From: Ardenticatena maritima
GTDB taxonomy: Bacteria > Chloroflexota > Anaerolineae > Ardenticatenales > Ardenticatenaceae
DNA: 64,000 nt
Direction of reading: 5' to 3'
Assembly (NCBI RefSeq): GCF_001306175.1
Contig: NZ_LGKN01000005.1
Coordinates: 620,001-684,000, forward strand
Within the stretch, counting starts at the first letter, position 1, and each line of letters opens with the position of its first letter. This document shows, piece after piece, positions 51,147 to 58,932 of this stretch. The notes beneath the pieces were generated by a model. The model was given only the letters and a program-made list of their open reading frames with translations. It did not search any database and was not told where the DNA came from. The translations under genes and the position numbers were made by a program.

Positions 51147-51581
51147 TTATGCTTCGCCCGTGCCGTGTTTGACAATCAGCACCGGTACAGGCGATTGTTG
51201 AATGAGCTTGTGCCCCACACTGCCCAACGCCAATGCCGCCAGTTCGCCAAGCCCGCGGCTCCCAATCACAATCAAATCGGCTTTGTGCGCTTCCGCGGCG
51301 CTCAAGAGGGCATTCGCCGCCGGGCCTTCCAGCAAGTCGGTTTCGGCGACAATCCCTTCGGGAAGGGCTTTGACGGTTTCTTCTAAAATTTTCTCGCCAT
51401 AGGTCAACGCCTTTTCCACAGCATTCTCAAACATCTCGTTGCCAAGGTAGCGCGGCACAGGCTCATAGGCGTGTACCAGCACCAAATCGGCGCCGTATTT
51501 TTGCGCAATGTCTGCGGCCACTTTGGCGGCATAGCGGCTGCGGTCACTTTCATCTACGCCGACGATGATTGTTTTGAACAT
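51147..51581 (-). CDS. Universal stress protein, UspA family
   Basis: 144 residues, single Usp domain, ATP-binding type: IIVGVDESDRSRYA at the N-terminus and the nucleotide motif GSRGLGELAALALGSVGHKL (G-2x-G-9x-G-S/T type). Usually a stress-survival or energy-sensing protein. It is first in a pair with the flavoprotein and has a CRP/FNR-type site in its promoter. Confidence 0.92.
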   Translation of the reverse strand: MFKTIIVGVDESDRSRYAAKVAADIAQKYGADLVLVHAYEPVPRYLGNEMFENAVEKALTYGEKILEETVKALPEGIVAETDLLEGPAANALLSAAEAHKADLIVIGSRGLGELAALALGSVGHKLIQQSPVPVLIVKHGTGEA

Positions 51582-51647
51582 GGTCAGCCTCCTTTGGCGT
51601 ATCCGGTTGTGTCAAGCGGGCAGATTGTTGGTTTCATCCTGTTTCCA

Positions 51648-51690
51648 GCATACAGGAGAACGGAAGAGTTGAAAAGTGAAATTTGTCACA
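51648..51690 (-). promoter_or_regulatory. CRP/FNR-family operator and promoter of uspA
   Basis: Minus strand TGTGA-CAAATT-TCACT (51675-51690) matches the CRP consensus TGTGA-N6-TCACA in nine of ten bases. A TATGCT -10 box (51648-51653) places the start near 51641, so the site centre is at about -41.5, the class II activator position. The regulator is unknown. Confidence 0.6.
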
Positions 51691-51822
51691 AACACGCTTA
51701 TGCTTGCAGTCGTCCACGTGCCGCTTCATTGTATTGTAGAGCACCAAATTCTTCAAGGGCATTGGCGAAGCGGCGTGTGGCGCTCTATCTCCCGTGTTTC
51801 CTCTGCACAGTATTCCACTTCT

Positions 51823-51850
51823 TTGACGCGCATCACGCCCCTTGTATAAT
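51823..51850 (+). promoter_or_regulatory. Promoter of the purine operon
   Basis: TTGACG (51823-51828), 16-base spacer, perfect TATAAT (51845-51850). The start is expected near 51857, giving a leader of about 100 bases. The rest of the 374-base divergent gap (51582-51955) holds the uspA promoter and no gene. Confidence 0.82.
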
Positions 51851-51885
51851 CTGGGCGCACTGACAAGACAGAACGCCCGTCGAAG

Positions 51886-51919
51886 AAGACGCCGAGGACT
51901 GTTCTCTGCGTCTTTTTTT
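51886..51919 (+). terminator. Leader terminator (possible attenuator) before purL
   Basis: AAGACGC-C-GAG, 7-base loop, CTC-T-GCGTCTT followed by T residues to 51919. It starts about 30 bases into the transcript and ends 37 bases before the purL ATG. An upstream AGAAC (51870-51874) can pair with GTTCT (51901-51905) within the hairpin, a possible antiterminator. No known purine aptamer is recognised. Confidence 0.7.
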
Positions 51920-51955
51920 GTTTGTGAACGAGCGCGAACGAGGAGTTGAAGAAGC

Positions 51956-54900
51956 ATGAGCACGAGCGAGCAGCCGCATTCTCTCAGGGGCGTCGCCCAA
52001 GCGCTTGCCCCGACCTATCGGATTGAGGTCGTCTTACGATGTCCACCCGACCACATGGGGGCGCGCATTCTTCGCACCGCACAGGCCGCCGGCTTTCCCC
52101 ACCTCACCCGTTGCGATGTGCGCCGCCTCTTTTTCATACGAGGGCGATTGCGTCCCGAAGATTTGCACCGTATCGCCCGCCGATTGTTGACCGACCCCGT
52201 GACCGAGACGTACCACATTCATCAGCAGTCCGACACCTTCCCCCCACCCGCACCCGAGACCGACCACCCCGACGCGATCATTGATGTGACTTGGCTCCCC
52301 GGCGTGACCGACCCTGTGGCTGAAAACCTGCTCCGCGCCGCACGGCTCATTGGTGTTGAGCAGATTGAAGCCGCCGCGACCGGGACCTCTTTCCACGTGT
52401 GGGGGCTCACGGGGGAAGAAGAAGCCGCCCGCCTTGCCGAAACCGTCCTCTGCAACACCGTTGTCCAACGCTACAGCATTAATGTTCCCATTGCGCCCGC
52501 CTTTATCACCGCCCAAAACGCTGATGACACTGTTGAAACCATCCCCATCCGCGACGCCGACGACGCCCAATTGGAAGCCATCAGCCGCGAACGCCGCCTG
52601 GCGCTCAACCTGGACGAAATGCGCGCGATTCGCGCCTACTTCCGCCGTGAAGGGCGCGACCCCACCGACGCGGAACTGGAAATGTTGGCGCAGACGTGGA
52701 GCGAGCATTGCGTGCATAAGACGTTCAAGGCGCGTATCCTGTACGAAGGACCACCGCATGGCGCGCCGCCCAACGCTGAACCGGTTCGGCAAGAGATCAA
52801 CGGCTTGCTGCGCACCTACTTGCGCGCCGCAACAGAGCAGGTTGCGCGTGAGTGGGTGCATTCCGCTTTTGTGGACAACGCCGGCATTATCGCGTTTGAC
52901 GAGCGCTTTGATGTGGCGTTCAAGGTGGAAACCCACAACCACCCCTCCGCCATCGAACCGTTTGGCGGGGCGAATACGGGCGTGGGGGGCGTAGTGCGCG
53001 ACATTCTGGGCGTCAGCGCCCGCCCCATCGCCAACACCGACGTGCTCTGTTTTGGTCCGACCGATTTGCCCGACGACGCTGTGCCGCCGGGGGCGCTGCA
53101 CCCCCGCCGTATCGAAGCCGGTGTTGTGCACGGTATCGAAGATTACGGCAACAAAATGGGCATTCCCACCGTCAACGGCGCGGTCTTCTACCATCCCGGC
53201 TATACCGCCAACCCGCTGGTGTACTGTGGCTGTGTGGGCGTGTTGCCGCGTGGGGCGCACCCCTCGAACGTCCAGCCCGGCGACTTGATTGTGGTCATGG
53301 GGGGGCGCACAGGGCGCGACGGCTTGCGCGGCGCGACGTTTTCCAGCATGGAAATGGACGCCGAGACCGGCGAGATTGCCGGGAGCGCCGTGCAAATCGG
53401 CCACCCCATCAACGAAAAACAGGTGCAAGAAGTCGTCATCCAGGCGCGTGATGAAGGCTTGTACCACGCTATCACCGATTGCGGCGCGGGCGGGCTTTCG
53501 TCCGCGGTGGGGGAAATGGGCGCGGAGATTGGCGCGACCGTTCACCTTGAACGTGTACCGCTCAAATACGCCGGCTTGCGTCCCTGGGAAATCTGGTTGA
53601 GCGAGGCGCAGGAGCGCATGGTGCTCGCCGTCCCGCCGGACGCCTGGCCGCGCTTGCGTGAGGTGTGCGACTTGCACGGCGTCGAGGCGGTTGTCATTGG
53701 CACGTTTGAACCGACCGGTCGGCTCAAACTCTTCTACGGCGACCGTGTGGTGGGCGACCTGGATATGCACTTCTTGCATGAAGGCTTGCCCCAACGCACC
53801 ATGCACGCCGTCTGGCGTCCGCCGGTGGTGCAGGCTGTTCCCCCGGCTGAAAGCCTTTCGCCCACCCAAGCCTTGCAGCGCTTGCTGGCGCACCCCAACA
53901 TTCGCTCGCGCGAGCGCATTATCCGCCGCTACGACCACGAAGTGCAAGGCGGCACCACAGTCAAGCCGCTGGCGGGGGTTGCCGATCATGGTCCGTCGGA
54001 CGGGGCGGTGATTGTGCCGCTGGGCACCTACACGCCGCTGCAAGCCGCCGATGAAACGCGCCCGTTGCGCGGCGTGGCGCTGTCGGTCGGCATTTGCCCG
54101 CAGTACGGCGAACTTGACCCCTACGCCATGGCGTGGGCGGCGGTGGACGAAGCCGTGCGCAACGCGGTGGCGGTCGGCGCCGACCCCGACCACCTCGCCA
54201 TTTTGGACAACTTCTGCTGGGGCAACCCCAACCTGCCCGACCGTCTGGGAAGCCTGGTGCGGTGCGCGCAAGGATGCTACGACGCCGCGGTCGCCTATGG
54301 CACCCCCTACATCTCCGGCAAGGATAGCCTCAACAACGAATACACCACCGCCGACGGCGAACGCCACGCCATTCCCGGCACGTTGCTCATCTCCGCGATT
54401 GGCCTGGTGCCCGACGTGCGCCGCACCGCCACGCTGGACTTGAAAGCGCCGGGCAACCTGCTCTACATCCTCGGCGATACCCGCGCTGAATTGGGCGGAA
54501 GCCACTACGCCGAAGTGGTGGGCATGCGCGACGCCCATGTGCCCCAACCCGTGCCCGACGCCATTCAACGGGCGCGCGCCCTGCACCGCGCCATGCGTGA
54601 CGGGTTGGTGCAGGCGTGCCATGACTGCTCCGAAGGCGGGGTGGCGGTGGCGCTGGCGGAAATGGCGCTCGCCGGGCGGCTCGGAGCGGAAGTCAACCTG
54701 GGGGCGTTGCCAGGGGCGGACCAAGTCGAAAACGACACACACCTGCTCTTTGCCGAATCGCTGGCGCGCTGGGTGGTGGAAGTGCGTCCCGAAGACGCCG
54801 CCGCCTTTGAAAACGCCCTGCACGGGCTGCCCTACGCCCGCATTGGGCGCGTGCACGCTGAACCGGTTTTGCGCATTCTGGGGCGCAATGGCGAGCCGCT

Positions 54901-55780
54901 TGTGCACGCCGCCGTCGCCGACCTGGAACGCGCCTGGCGTGGGGTGACTTCGCCGGCACACACCTCGCCGCAACAGTCCTACCCCGCCGCGCCTGCCGTC
55001 AAGCGTGCGCCGCGCGTTCTCATTCTGCATGCCCGCGGCACCAACCGCGACCGCGAAGCCGCCCTTGCCGCCGAACTGGCGGGGGGCGCGCCCGAAATCG
55101 TGCTGATGCAGCAACTCCTGAACGGCGAGCGCAACCTGCTGGACTACCACATGATTGTGGTGCCGGGGGGCTTTTCGTATGGCGACGACCTGGGCGCGGG
55201 AGCGCTTTGGGCGCTTGACCTGCAAGAGCAACTGGGCGAACCACTGCGTCGCTTTGTGGCGGAAGGTCGCCCGGTGTTGGGCATTTGCAACGGTTTCCAG
55301 GCGCTCATCAAGGCGGGGCTGCTGCCCGGCATGGAGTGGGCGCCCGCCCAAGGAGAGCGGGTGGTGACCCTCGCGCCGAACGCCTCGGCAAAATTCGAGT
55401 GCCGCTGGGTCTGGCTGGAACCCAACCCCCACAGCCCTTCACTCTTCACACAAGGGCTGGATGCGCCGATTCACTGCCCGGTGGCGCATGGTGAAGGGCG
55501 CTTCGTTGCCCGTGACGTCGACATTCTGGCGGCGTTGCAACGGGATAACCTGGTGGCGCTCACCTACACAACACCCGACGGCAGCGAAGTGCGCTACCCC
55601 TACAACCCCAACGGGTCGGACGCGCACATTGCGGGCATTTGCAACCCGGCGGGGAACGTGTTGGGGCTGATGCCGCACCCCGAAGACCACATTTTCCCCT
55701 GGCAACATCCACGCCATCATCGCGGCGAACGGGGGTTGGACGGGTTGCGGCTCTTCATCAACGGTATTCGTGCCTGCTGA
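51956..55780 (+). CDS. purL: Phosphoribosylformylglycinamidine synthase, PurS-PurL-PurQ fusion
   Basis: 1274 residues, converting FGAR and glutamine to FGAM. The first 190 residues look like two PurS-type units (YRIEVVLRCPPDHMGARILR, then IIDVTWLPGVTDPVAENLLR). The PurL core follows with QTWSEHCVHKTFKA, THNHPSAIEPFGGANTGVGG and a second AIRS-type lobe (GISGKDS-like PYISGKDSLNNEY). The last 270 residues are a class I glutamine amidotransferase: PGGFSYGDDLGAGALW, nucleophile Cys in GICNGFQALIKAG and His in LMPHPEDH. One chain thus replaces the three subunits used in Bacillus. First gene of the pur operon, after a leader terminator. Confidence 0.95.
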   Translation: MSTSEQPHSLRGVAQALAPTYRIEVVLRCPPDHMGARILRTAQAAGFPHLTRCDVRRLFFIRGRLRPEDLHRIARRLLTDPVTETYHIHQQSDTFPPPAPETDHPDAIIDVTWLPGVTDPVAENLLRAARLIGVEQIEAAATGTSFHVWGLTGEEEAARLAETVLCNTVVQRYSINVPIAPAFITAQNADDTVETIPIRDADDAQLEAISRERRLALNLDEMRAIRAYFRREGRDPTDAELEMLAQTWSEHCVHKTFKARILYEGPPHGAPPNAEPVRQEINGLLRTYLRAATEQVAREWVHSAFVDNAGIIAFDERFDVAFKVETHNHPSAIEPFGGANTGVGGVVRDILGVSARPIANTDVLCFGPTDLPDDAVPPGALHPRRIEAGVVHGIEDYGNKMGIPTVNGAVFYHPGYTANPLVYCGCVGVLPRGAHPSNVQPGDLIVVMGGRTGRDGLRGATFSSMEMDAETGEIAGSAVQIGHPINEKQVQEVVIQARDEGLYHAITDCGAGGLSSAVGEMGAEIGATVHLERVPLKYAGLRPWEIWLSEAQERMVLAVPPDAWPRLREVCDLHGVEAVVIGTFEPTGRLKLFYGDRVVGDLDMHFLHEGLPQRTMHAVWRPPVVQAVPPAESLSPTQALQRLLAHPNIRSRERIIRRYDHEVQGGTTVKPLAGVADHGPSDGAVIVPLGTYTPLQAADETRPLRGVALSVGICPQYGELDPYAMAWAAVDEAVRNAVAVGADPDHLAILDNFCWGNPNLPDRLGSLVRCAQGCYDAAVAYGTPYISGKDSLNNEYTTADGERHAIPGTLLISAIGLVPDVRRTATLDLKAPGNLLYILGDTRAELGGSHYAEVVGMRDAHVPQPVPDAIQRARALHRAMRDGLVQACHDCSEGGVAVALAEMALAGRLGAEVNLGALPGADQVENDTHLLFAESLARWVVEVRPEDAAAFENALHGLPYARIGRVHAEPVLRILGRNGEPLVHAAVADLERAWRGVTSPAHTSPQQSYPAAPAVKRAPRVLILHARGTNRDREAALAAELAGGAPEIVLMQQLLNGERNLLDYHMIVVPGGFSYGDDLGAGALWALDLQEQLGEPLRRFVAEGRPVLGICNGFQALIKAGLLPGMEWAPAQGERVVTLAPNASAKFECRWVWLEPNPHSPSLFTQGLDAPIHCPVAHGEGRFVARDVDILAALQRDNLVALTYTTPDGSEVRYPYNPNGSDAHIAGICNPAGNVLGLMPHPEDHIFPWQHPRHHRGERGLDGLRLFINGIRAC

Positions 55781-55806
55781 AGATGAGAGGGTGCGGGAGA
55801 ATGGGG

Positions 55807-55827
55807 GGGGGTATCCAGGCATACCCC
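55807..55827. other. Stem-loop between purL and purC
   Basis: GGGGTAT-CCAGGC-ATACCCC, extended by GGAGA/TCTCC outside. No T tract; likely an intra-operon processing or stability element. GAGGAGG and the purC ATG follow. Confidence 0.45.
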
Positions 55828-55871
55828 ATCCCCACTCTCCATGTACCAACTGAAATGAGGAGGTTTTTTGT

Positions 55872-56837
55872 ATGCTTTCACACGAAGCGCTGTTAGCCGC
55901 CATTCCACACGCCATTGACACAGTGGACATCCCCGGCCTTGGCGACAAGGTGCAGGGGAAAGTGCGCGACATGTACCGCGTGGATGGGCGTCGCGTGCTC
56001 ATCACCACCGACCGCGTGTCGGCGTTCGACCGTGTGTTGGGGCTGATTCCCTACAAGGGGCAAGTGCTCAACCAACTGAGCGCCTGGTGGTTCGAGCAGT
56101 TGCGCGACATTGTGGGCAACCATGTGCTCAGCGTTCCCGACCCCAACGTGATGATTGTGCGCGAAGCCGAACCCCTGCCCGTTGAAGTCATCGTGCGCGG
56201 CTACATCACCGGCGTCACCAAAACATCGCTCTGGTATCTCTACTCGCAGGGTGAACGCCGCCCCTACGGCATCGAACTGCCCGAAGGCTTGCAGAAGAAC
56301 GACCCACTGCCCGAACCCATCATCACCCCCACCACCAAAGCCACCGACGGCGGCCACGATGAACGCCTCACACGCGATGAAATTATCGAGCGCGGTATCG
56401 TTCCGCCGGCGTTGTGGGAAGAAATCGAGCGCGTGGCGATTGCCATCTTCAAGCGTGGGCAAGAAGTGGCGCGCCAGGCGGGGCTGATTTTGGTGGATAC
56501 GAAGTACGAGTTCGGGCTGATTGATGGGCGGCTGGCGCTCATTGACGAAGTCCACACGCCCGATTCCAGCCGCTATTGGATTGCCGAGACCTACCAGCGC
56601 GGCACCGAACCGGAAAACTTCGACAAAGAATTCCTGCGCAAATGGTTCGCCGCCCAGGGCTACCGCGGCGACGGCGAGCCGCCCGCCATGCCCGACGACT
56701 TCATCGCCCAAGTCGCCGCCCGCTACATCGCCGCCTACGAAAAGTTGACCGGACAACCGTTTGAGCCGGGCGAATTGCCCGCCAAAGAGCGCATTGTGCG
56801 CAACGTTCAGGCGGCACTGGAAACTGAAACCTTGTAA
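55872..56837 (+). CDS. purC: SAICAR synthase
   Basis: Phosphoribosylaminoimidazole-succinocarboxamide synthase: CAIR plus aspartate and ATP give SAICAR. 321 residues, the longer form as in yeast. Motifs: KVRDMYRVDGRRVLITTDRV, SAFDRVLGLIPYKGQVLNQL, EVIVRGYITG, VDTKYEFGLIDGRLALIDEV and SRYWIAETY. Strong GAGGAGG before the ATG. Second in the operon. Confidence 0.97.
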   Translation: MLSHEALLAAIPHAIDTVDIPGLGDKVQGKVRDMYRVDGRRVLITTDRVSAFDRVLGLIPYKGQVLNQLSAWWFEQLRDIVGNHVLSVPDPNVMIVREAEPLPVEVIVRGYITGVTKTSLWYLYSQGERRPYGIELPEGLQKNDPLPEPIITPTTKATDGGHDERLTRDEIIERGIVPPALWEEIERVAIAIFKRGQEVARQAGLILVDTKYEFGLIDGRLALIDEVHTPDSSRYWIAETYQRGTEPENFDKEFLRKWFAAQGYRGDGEPPAMPDDFIAQVAARYIAAYEKLTGQPFEPGELPAKERIVRNVQAALETETL

Positions 56838-56877
56838 ACCAACACATCTGCTGAATATGACAGGGAGAGGAATTGCT

Positions 56878-57372
56878 ATGAACGTGATTGTACCGATTTT
56901 CATGGGCTCGAAGTCCGACTTGAAGCACGCCCAAGCCATTGCCGATGTGCTTGCCTCGTTCGGCATTCCCTACGAAATGCGTATCGCGTCCGCCCACAAG
57001 ACCCCCGCGCGCTTGCTCGAAATTCTTGCCGAATACGAAGCCGACCCACGCGCCAAGGTCTTCATCACCATCGCCGGGCGCTCGAACGCGCTCAGCGGCA
57101 TGGCTGACGCCGCCGTGACCGCGCCGGTGATTGCCTGCCCGCCGCGTTCGGACGCCTTTGGCGGGGCGGACATCTTCTCATCGCTGCGTATGCCCAGCGG
57201 TGTCGCGCCGGCGGTGGTGCTGGAAGCGGAAGCCGCGGCTTTGCTCGCCGCCAAAATCCTGGCGCTTGCCGAACCCGCTTTGCGCGAGAAGGTGCGCGCC
57301 TACCAGCAGGCGCACGCGGAGCGCCTTGCCCAAGCGGACGCCGAAGTACGTGAAATACGCGCCACTGTGTAA
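56878..57372 (+). CDS. purE: Class II AIR carboxylase PurE
   Basis: 164 residues. MGSKSDLKHAQAIADVL and ASAHKTPARLLEIL show the PurE fold. The later motifs AGRSNALSGMADAAVTAPVI, ACPPRSDAFGGADIFSSLRM and PSGVAPAVVLEAEAAALLAA match class II PurE (direct CO2 addition to AIR, as in animals), not the class I N5-CAIR mutase. No purK is in the operon, in agreement. ATG 56878 follows GGGAGAGG; the longer frame from 56761 overlaps purC. Confidence 0.92.
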   Translation: MNVIVPIFMGSKSDLKHAQAIADVLASFGIPYEMRIASAHKTPARLLEILAEYEADPRAKVFITIAGRSNALSGMADAAVTAPVIACPPRSDAFGGADIFSSLRMPSGVAPAVVLEAEAAALLAAKILALAEPALREKVRAYQQAHAERLAQADAEVREIRATV

Positions 57373-57390
57373 AATATCTTTACCCAACGG

Positions 57391-57414
57391 GGGGCAGGCT
57401 TTCGAGCCTGCCCC
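57391..57414. other. Stem-loop with TTCG loop between purE and purF
   Basis: GGGGCAGGCT-TTCG-AGCCTGCCCC, a perfect 10-base stem without T tract, in the 83-base gap. Likely an mRNA stability or processing hairpin that sets different levels for the two halves of the operon. Confidence 0.6.
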
Positions 57415-57455
57415 TCACATCTGGAACAGGGGAGAGTGTGAGAAGGGGGTTTGGT

Positions 57456-58922
57456 ATGTTGGTTCCAACCGGTTTGCATGAAGCCTGTGGCGTGATTGGC
57501 GTTTACGCGCCGGGGCGTGACGTGGCGCGGCTCGCTTTTTTTGGGCTGTATGCCTTACAGCACCGTGGGCAGGAAAGCGCGGGTATCGCAACGACCGATG
57601 GGCGTGCAGCCTATCTGCACAAAGGCATGGGCTTGGTGTCGCAGGTGTTCAACGAGGAGAACCTGCGCCCACTGCGCGGGCACATTGCCATTGGGCACAA
57701 CCGCTACTCCACCACGGGGGGCTCGCATGTGCGCAACGCCCAGCCGTATCTCATCGAAACCATTCATGGCCCTTTGGGCGTCGCGCACAATGGCAACCTC
57801 ACGAATGCGTTGCACCTGCGCCGCATGCTCATGAAGCGCGGCGTGGGGTTGACTTCGTCCAGCGATAGCGAAGCCATTGTGCAAATTCTCGCGGCGTCGC
57901 CCGATGTCTGGCCGCACATTCCGCCTGTTGACGATGAAGGCGATTTGTGGATCGGACGCATTCGGGCGTTGATGCAGTTGGCGGAGGGGGCGTATGCGCT
58001 CACCATTCTCACCCGCCACGCGCTCTACGCCGTGCGCGACCCGCGCGGCTTGCGCCCGCTCTGCCTGGGCGAACTCGATGAGGGCTACGTGATTGCGTCC
58101 GAATCGTGCGCGTTGCAGACCATCGGGGCGCGGTATGTGCGCGAAATTGAGCCGGGCGAAATTGTGCGCATTGATGCGTCGGGGCTTTCGTCGTTGCAGG
58201 GGGCGCCTTGCCGGCGGCGGGCGTTGTGTATTTTCGAGTATGTCTATTTTTCGCGTCCCGACAGTCTGATGGAAGGGCAAGTCATTCACACGGTGCGGCA
58301 GGAAATGGGGCGGCAGTTGGCGCGCGAAGCCCCCGCCGATGCCGACGTCGTGGTTGGTGTGCCCGACTCGGCGACACCGCACGCCATTGGGTACAGCCTG
58401 GAAAGCGGCATTCCCTACACGGAAGGGCTGATCAAGAACCGCTACATTGGGCGCACGTTCATTCAGCCGGATGACAAACTGCGCCGCGAAGGGGTGCGAT
58501 TGAAGTACAACCCCTTGCCCGCCAATCTCGAAGGGAAGCGCGTGGTATTGGTGGATGATTCGATTGTGCGCGGCAACACCGCCGGGCCGCTTGTGCAACT
58601 GCTCCGTGACGCCGGCGCGCGTGAAGTCCATGTGCGTGTGGCGTCGCCGCCTGTGCGCCATCCCTGTTTCATGGGGGTTGACATGGCGACTTACGGCGAA
58701 CTGATTGCCCACCGCTACGATATTGAGGAAATTCGCCGCCATATCGGGGCGGACAGTCTCGCGTATCTGAGTCTGCCCGGCTTGTTGCAGGCAGTGTACT
58801 GCGGCATGGGCGAACCGACCGAGCCGCGCCACTGCACCGCTTGCTTCTCCGGCGACTATCCGCTGGACGTGCCGGAATGGTTGTTTGCCGAGGATCGGAG
58901 TAAAGTGCTCTTTGAGAACTAG
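57456..58922 (+). CDS. purF: Amidophosphoribosyltransferase
   Basis: 488 residues, first committed step of purine synthesis (PRPP plus glutamine to phosphoribosylamine). A propeptide of about 10 residues (MLVPTGLHEA) precedes the nucleophile Cys in CGVIGVYAPG. The PRPP motif is VVLVDDSIVRGNTAG. Cysteines in RRALCIFEYVYF, RHPCFMGVDM and RHCTACFSGDYP match the ligands of the [4Fe-4S] cluster in Bacillus-type PurF, so the enzyme is likely oxygen-sensitive. ATG 57456 (AGAAGGGGG upstream) is preferred to GTG 57438. Confidence 0.96.
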   Translation: MLVPTGLHEACGVIGVYAPGRDVARLAFFGLYALQHRGQESAGIATTDGRAAYLHKGMGLVSQVFNEENLRPLRGHIAIGHNRYSTTGGSHVRNAQPYLIETIHGPLGVAHNGNLTNALHLRRMLMKRGVGLTSSSDSEAIVQILAASPDVWPHIPPVDDEGDLWIGRIRALMQLAEGAYALTILTRHALYAVRDPRGLRPLCLGELDEGYVIASESCALQTIGARYVREIEPGEIVRIDASGLSSLQGAPCRRRALCIFEYVYFSRPDSLMEGQVIHTVRQEMGRQLAREAPADADVVVGVPDSATPHAIGYSLESGIPYTEGLIKNRYIGRTFIQPDDKLRREGVRLKYNPLPANLEGKRVVLVDDSIVRGNTAGPLVQLLRDAGAREVHVRVASPPVRHPCFMGVDMATYGELIAHRYDIEEIRRHIGADSLAYLSLPGLLQAVYCGMGEPTEPRHCTACFSGDYPLDVPEWLFAEDRSKVLFEN

Positions 58923-58932
58923 GAGGAAGACG

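Noticed and set aside
51857-51955. Known purine, PRPP or ppGpp riboswitch upstream of purL.
   Set aside because: The leader from start to terminator is only about 60 bases and shows none of the conserved aptamer cores.
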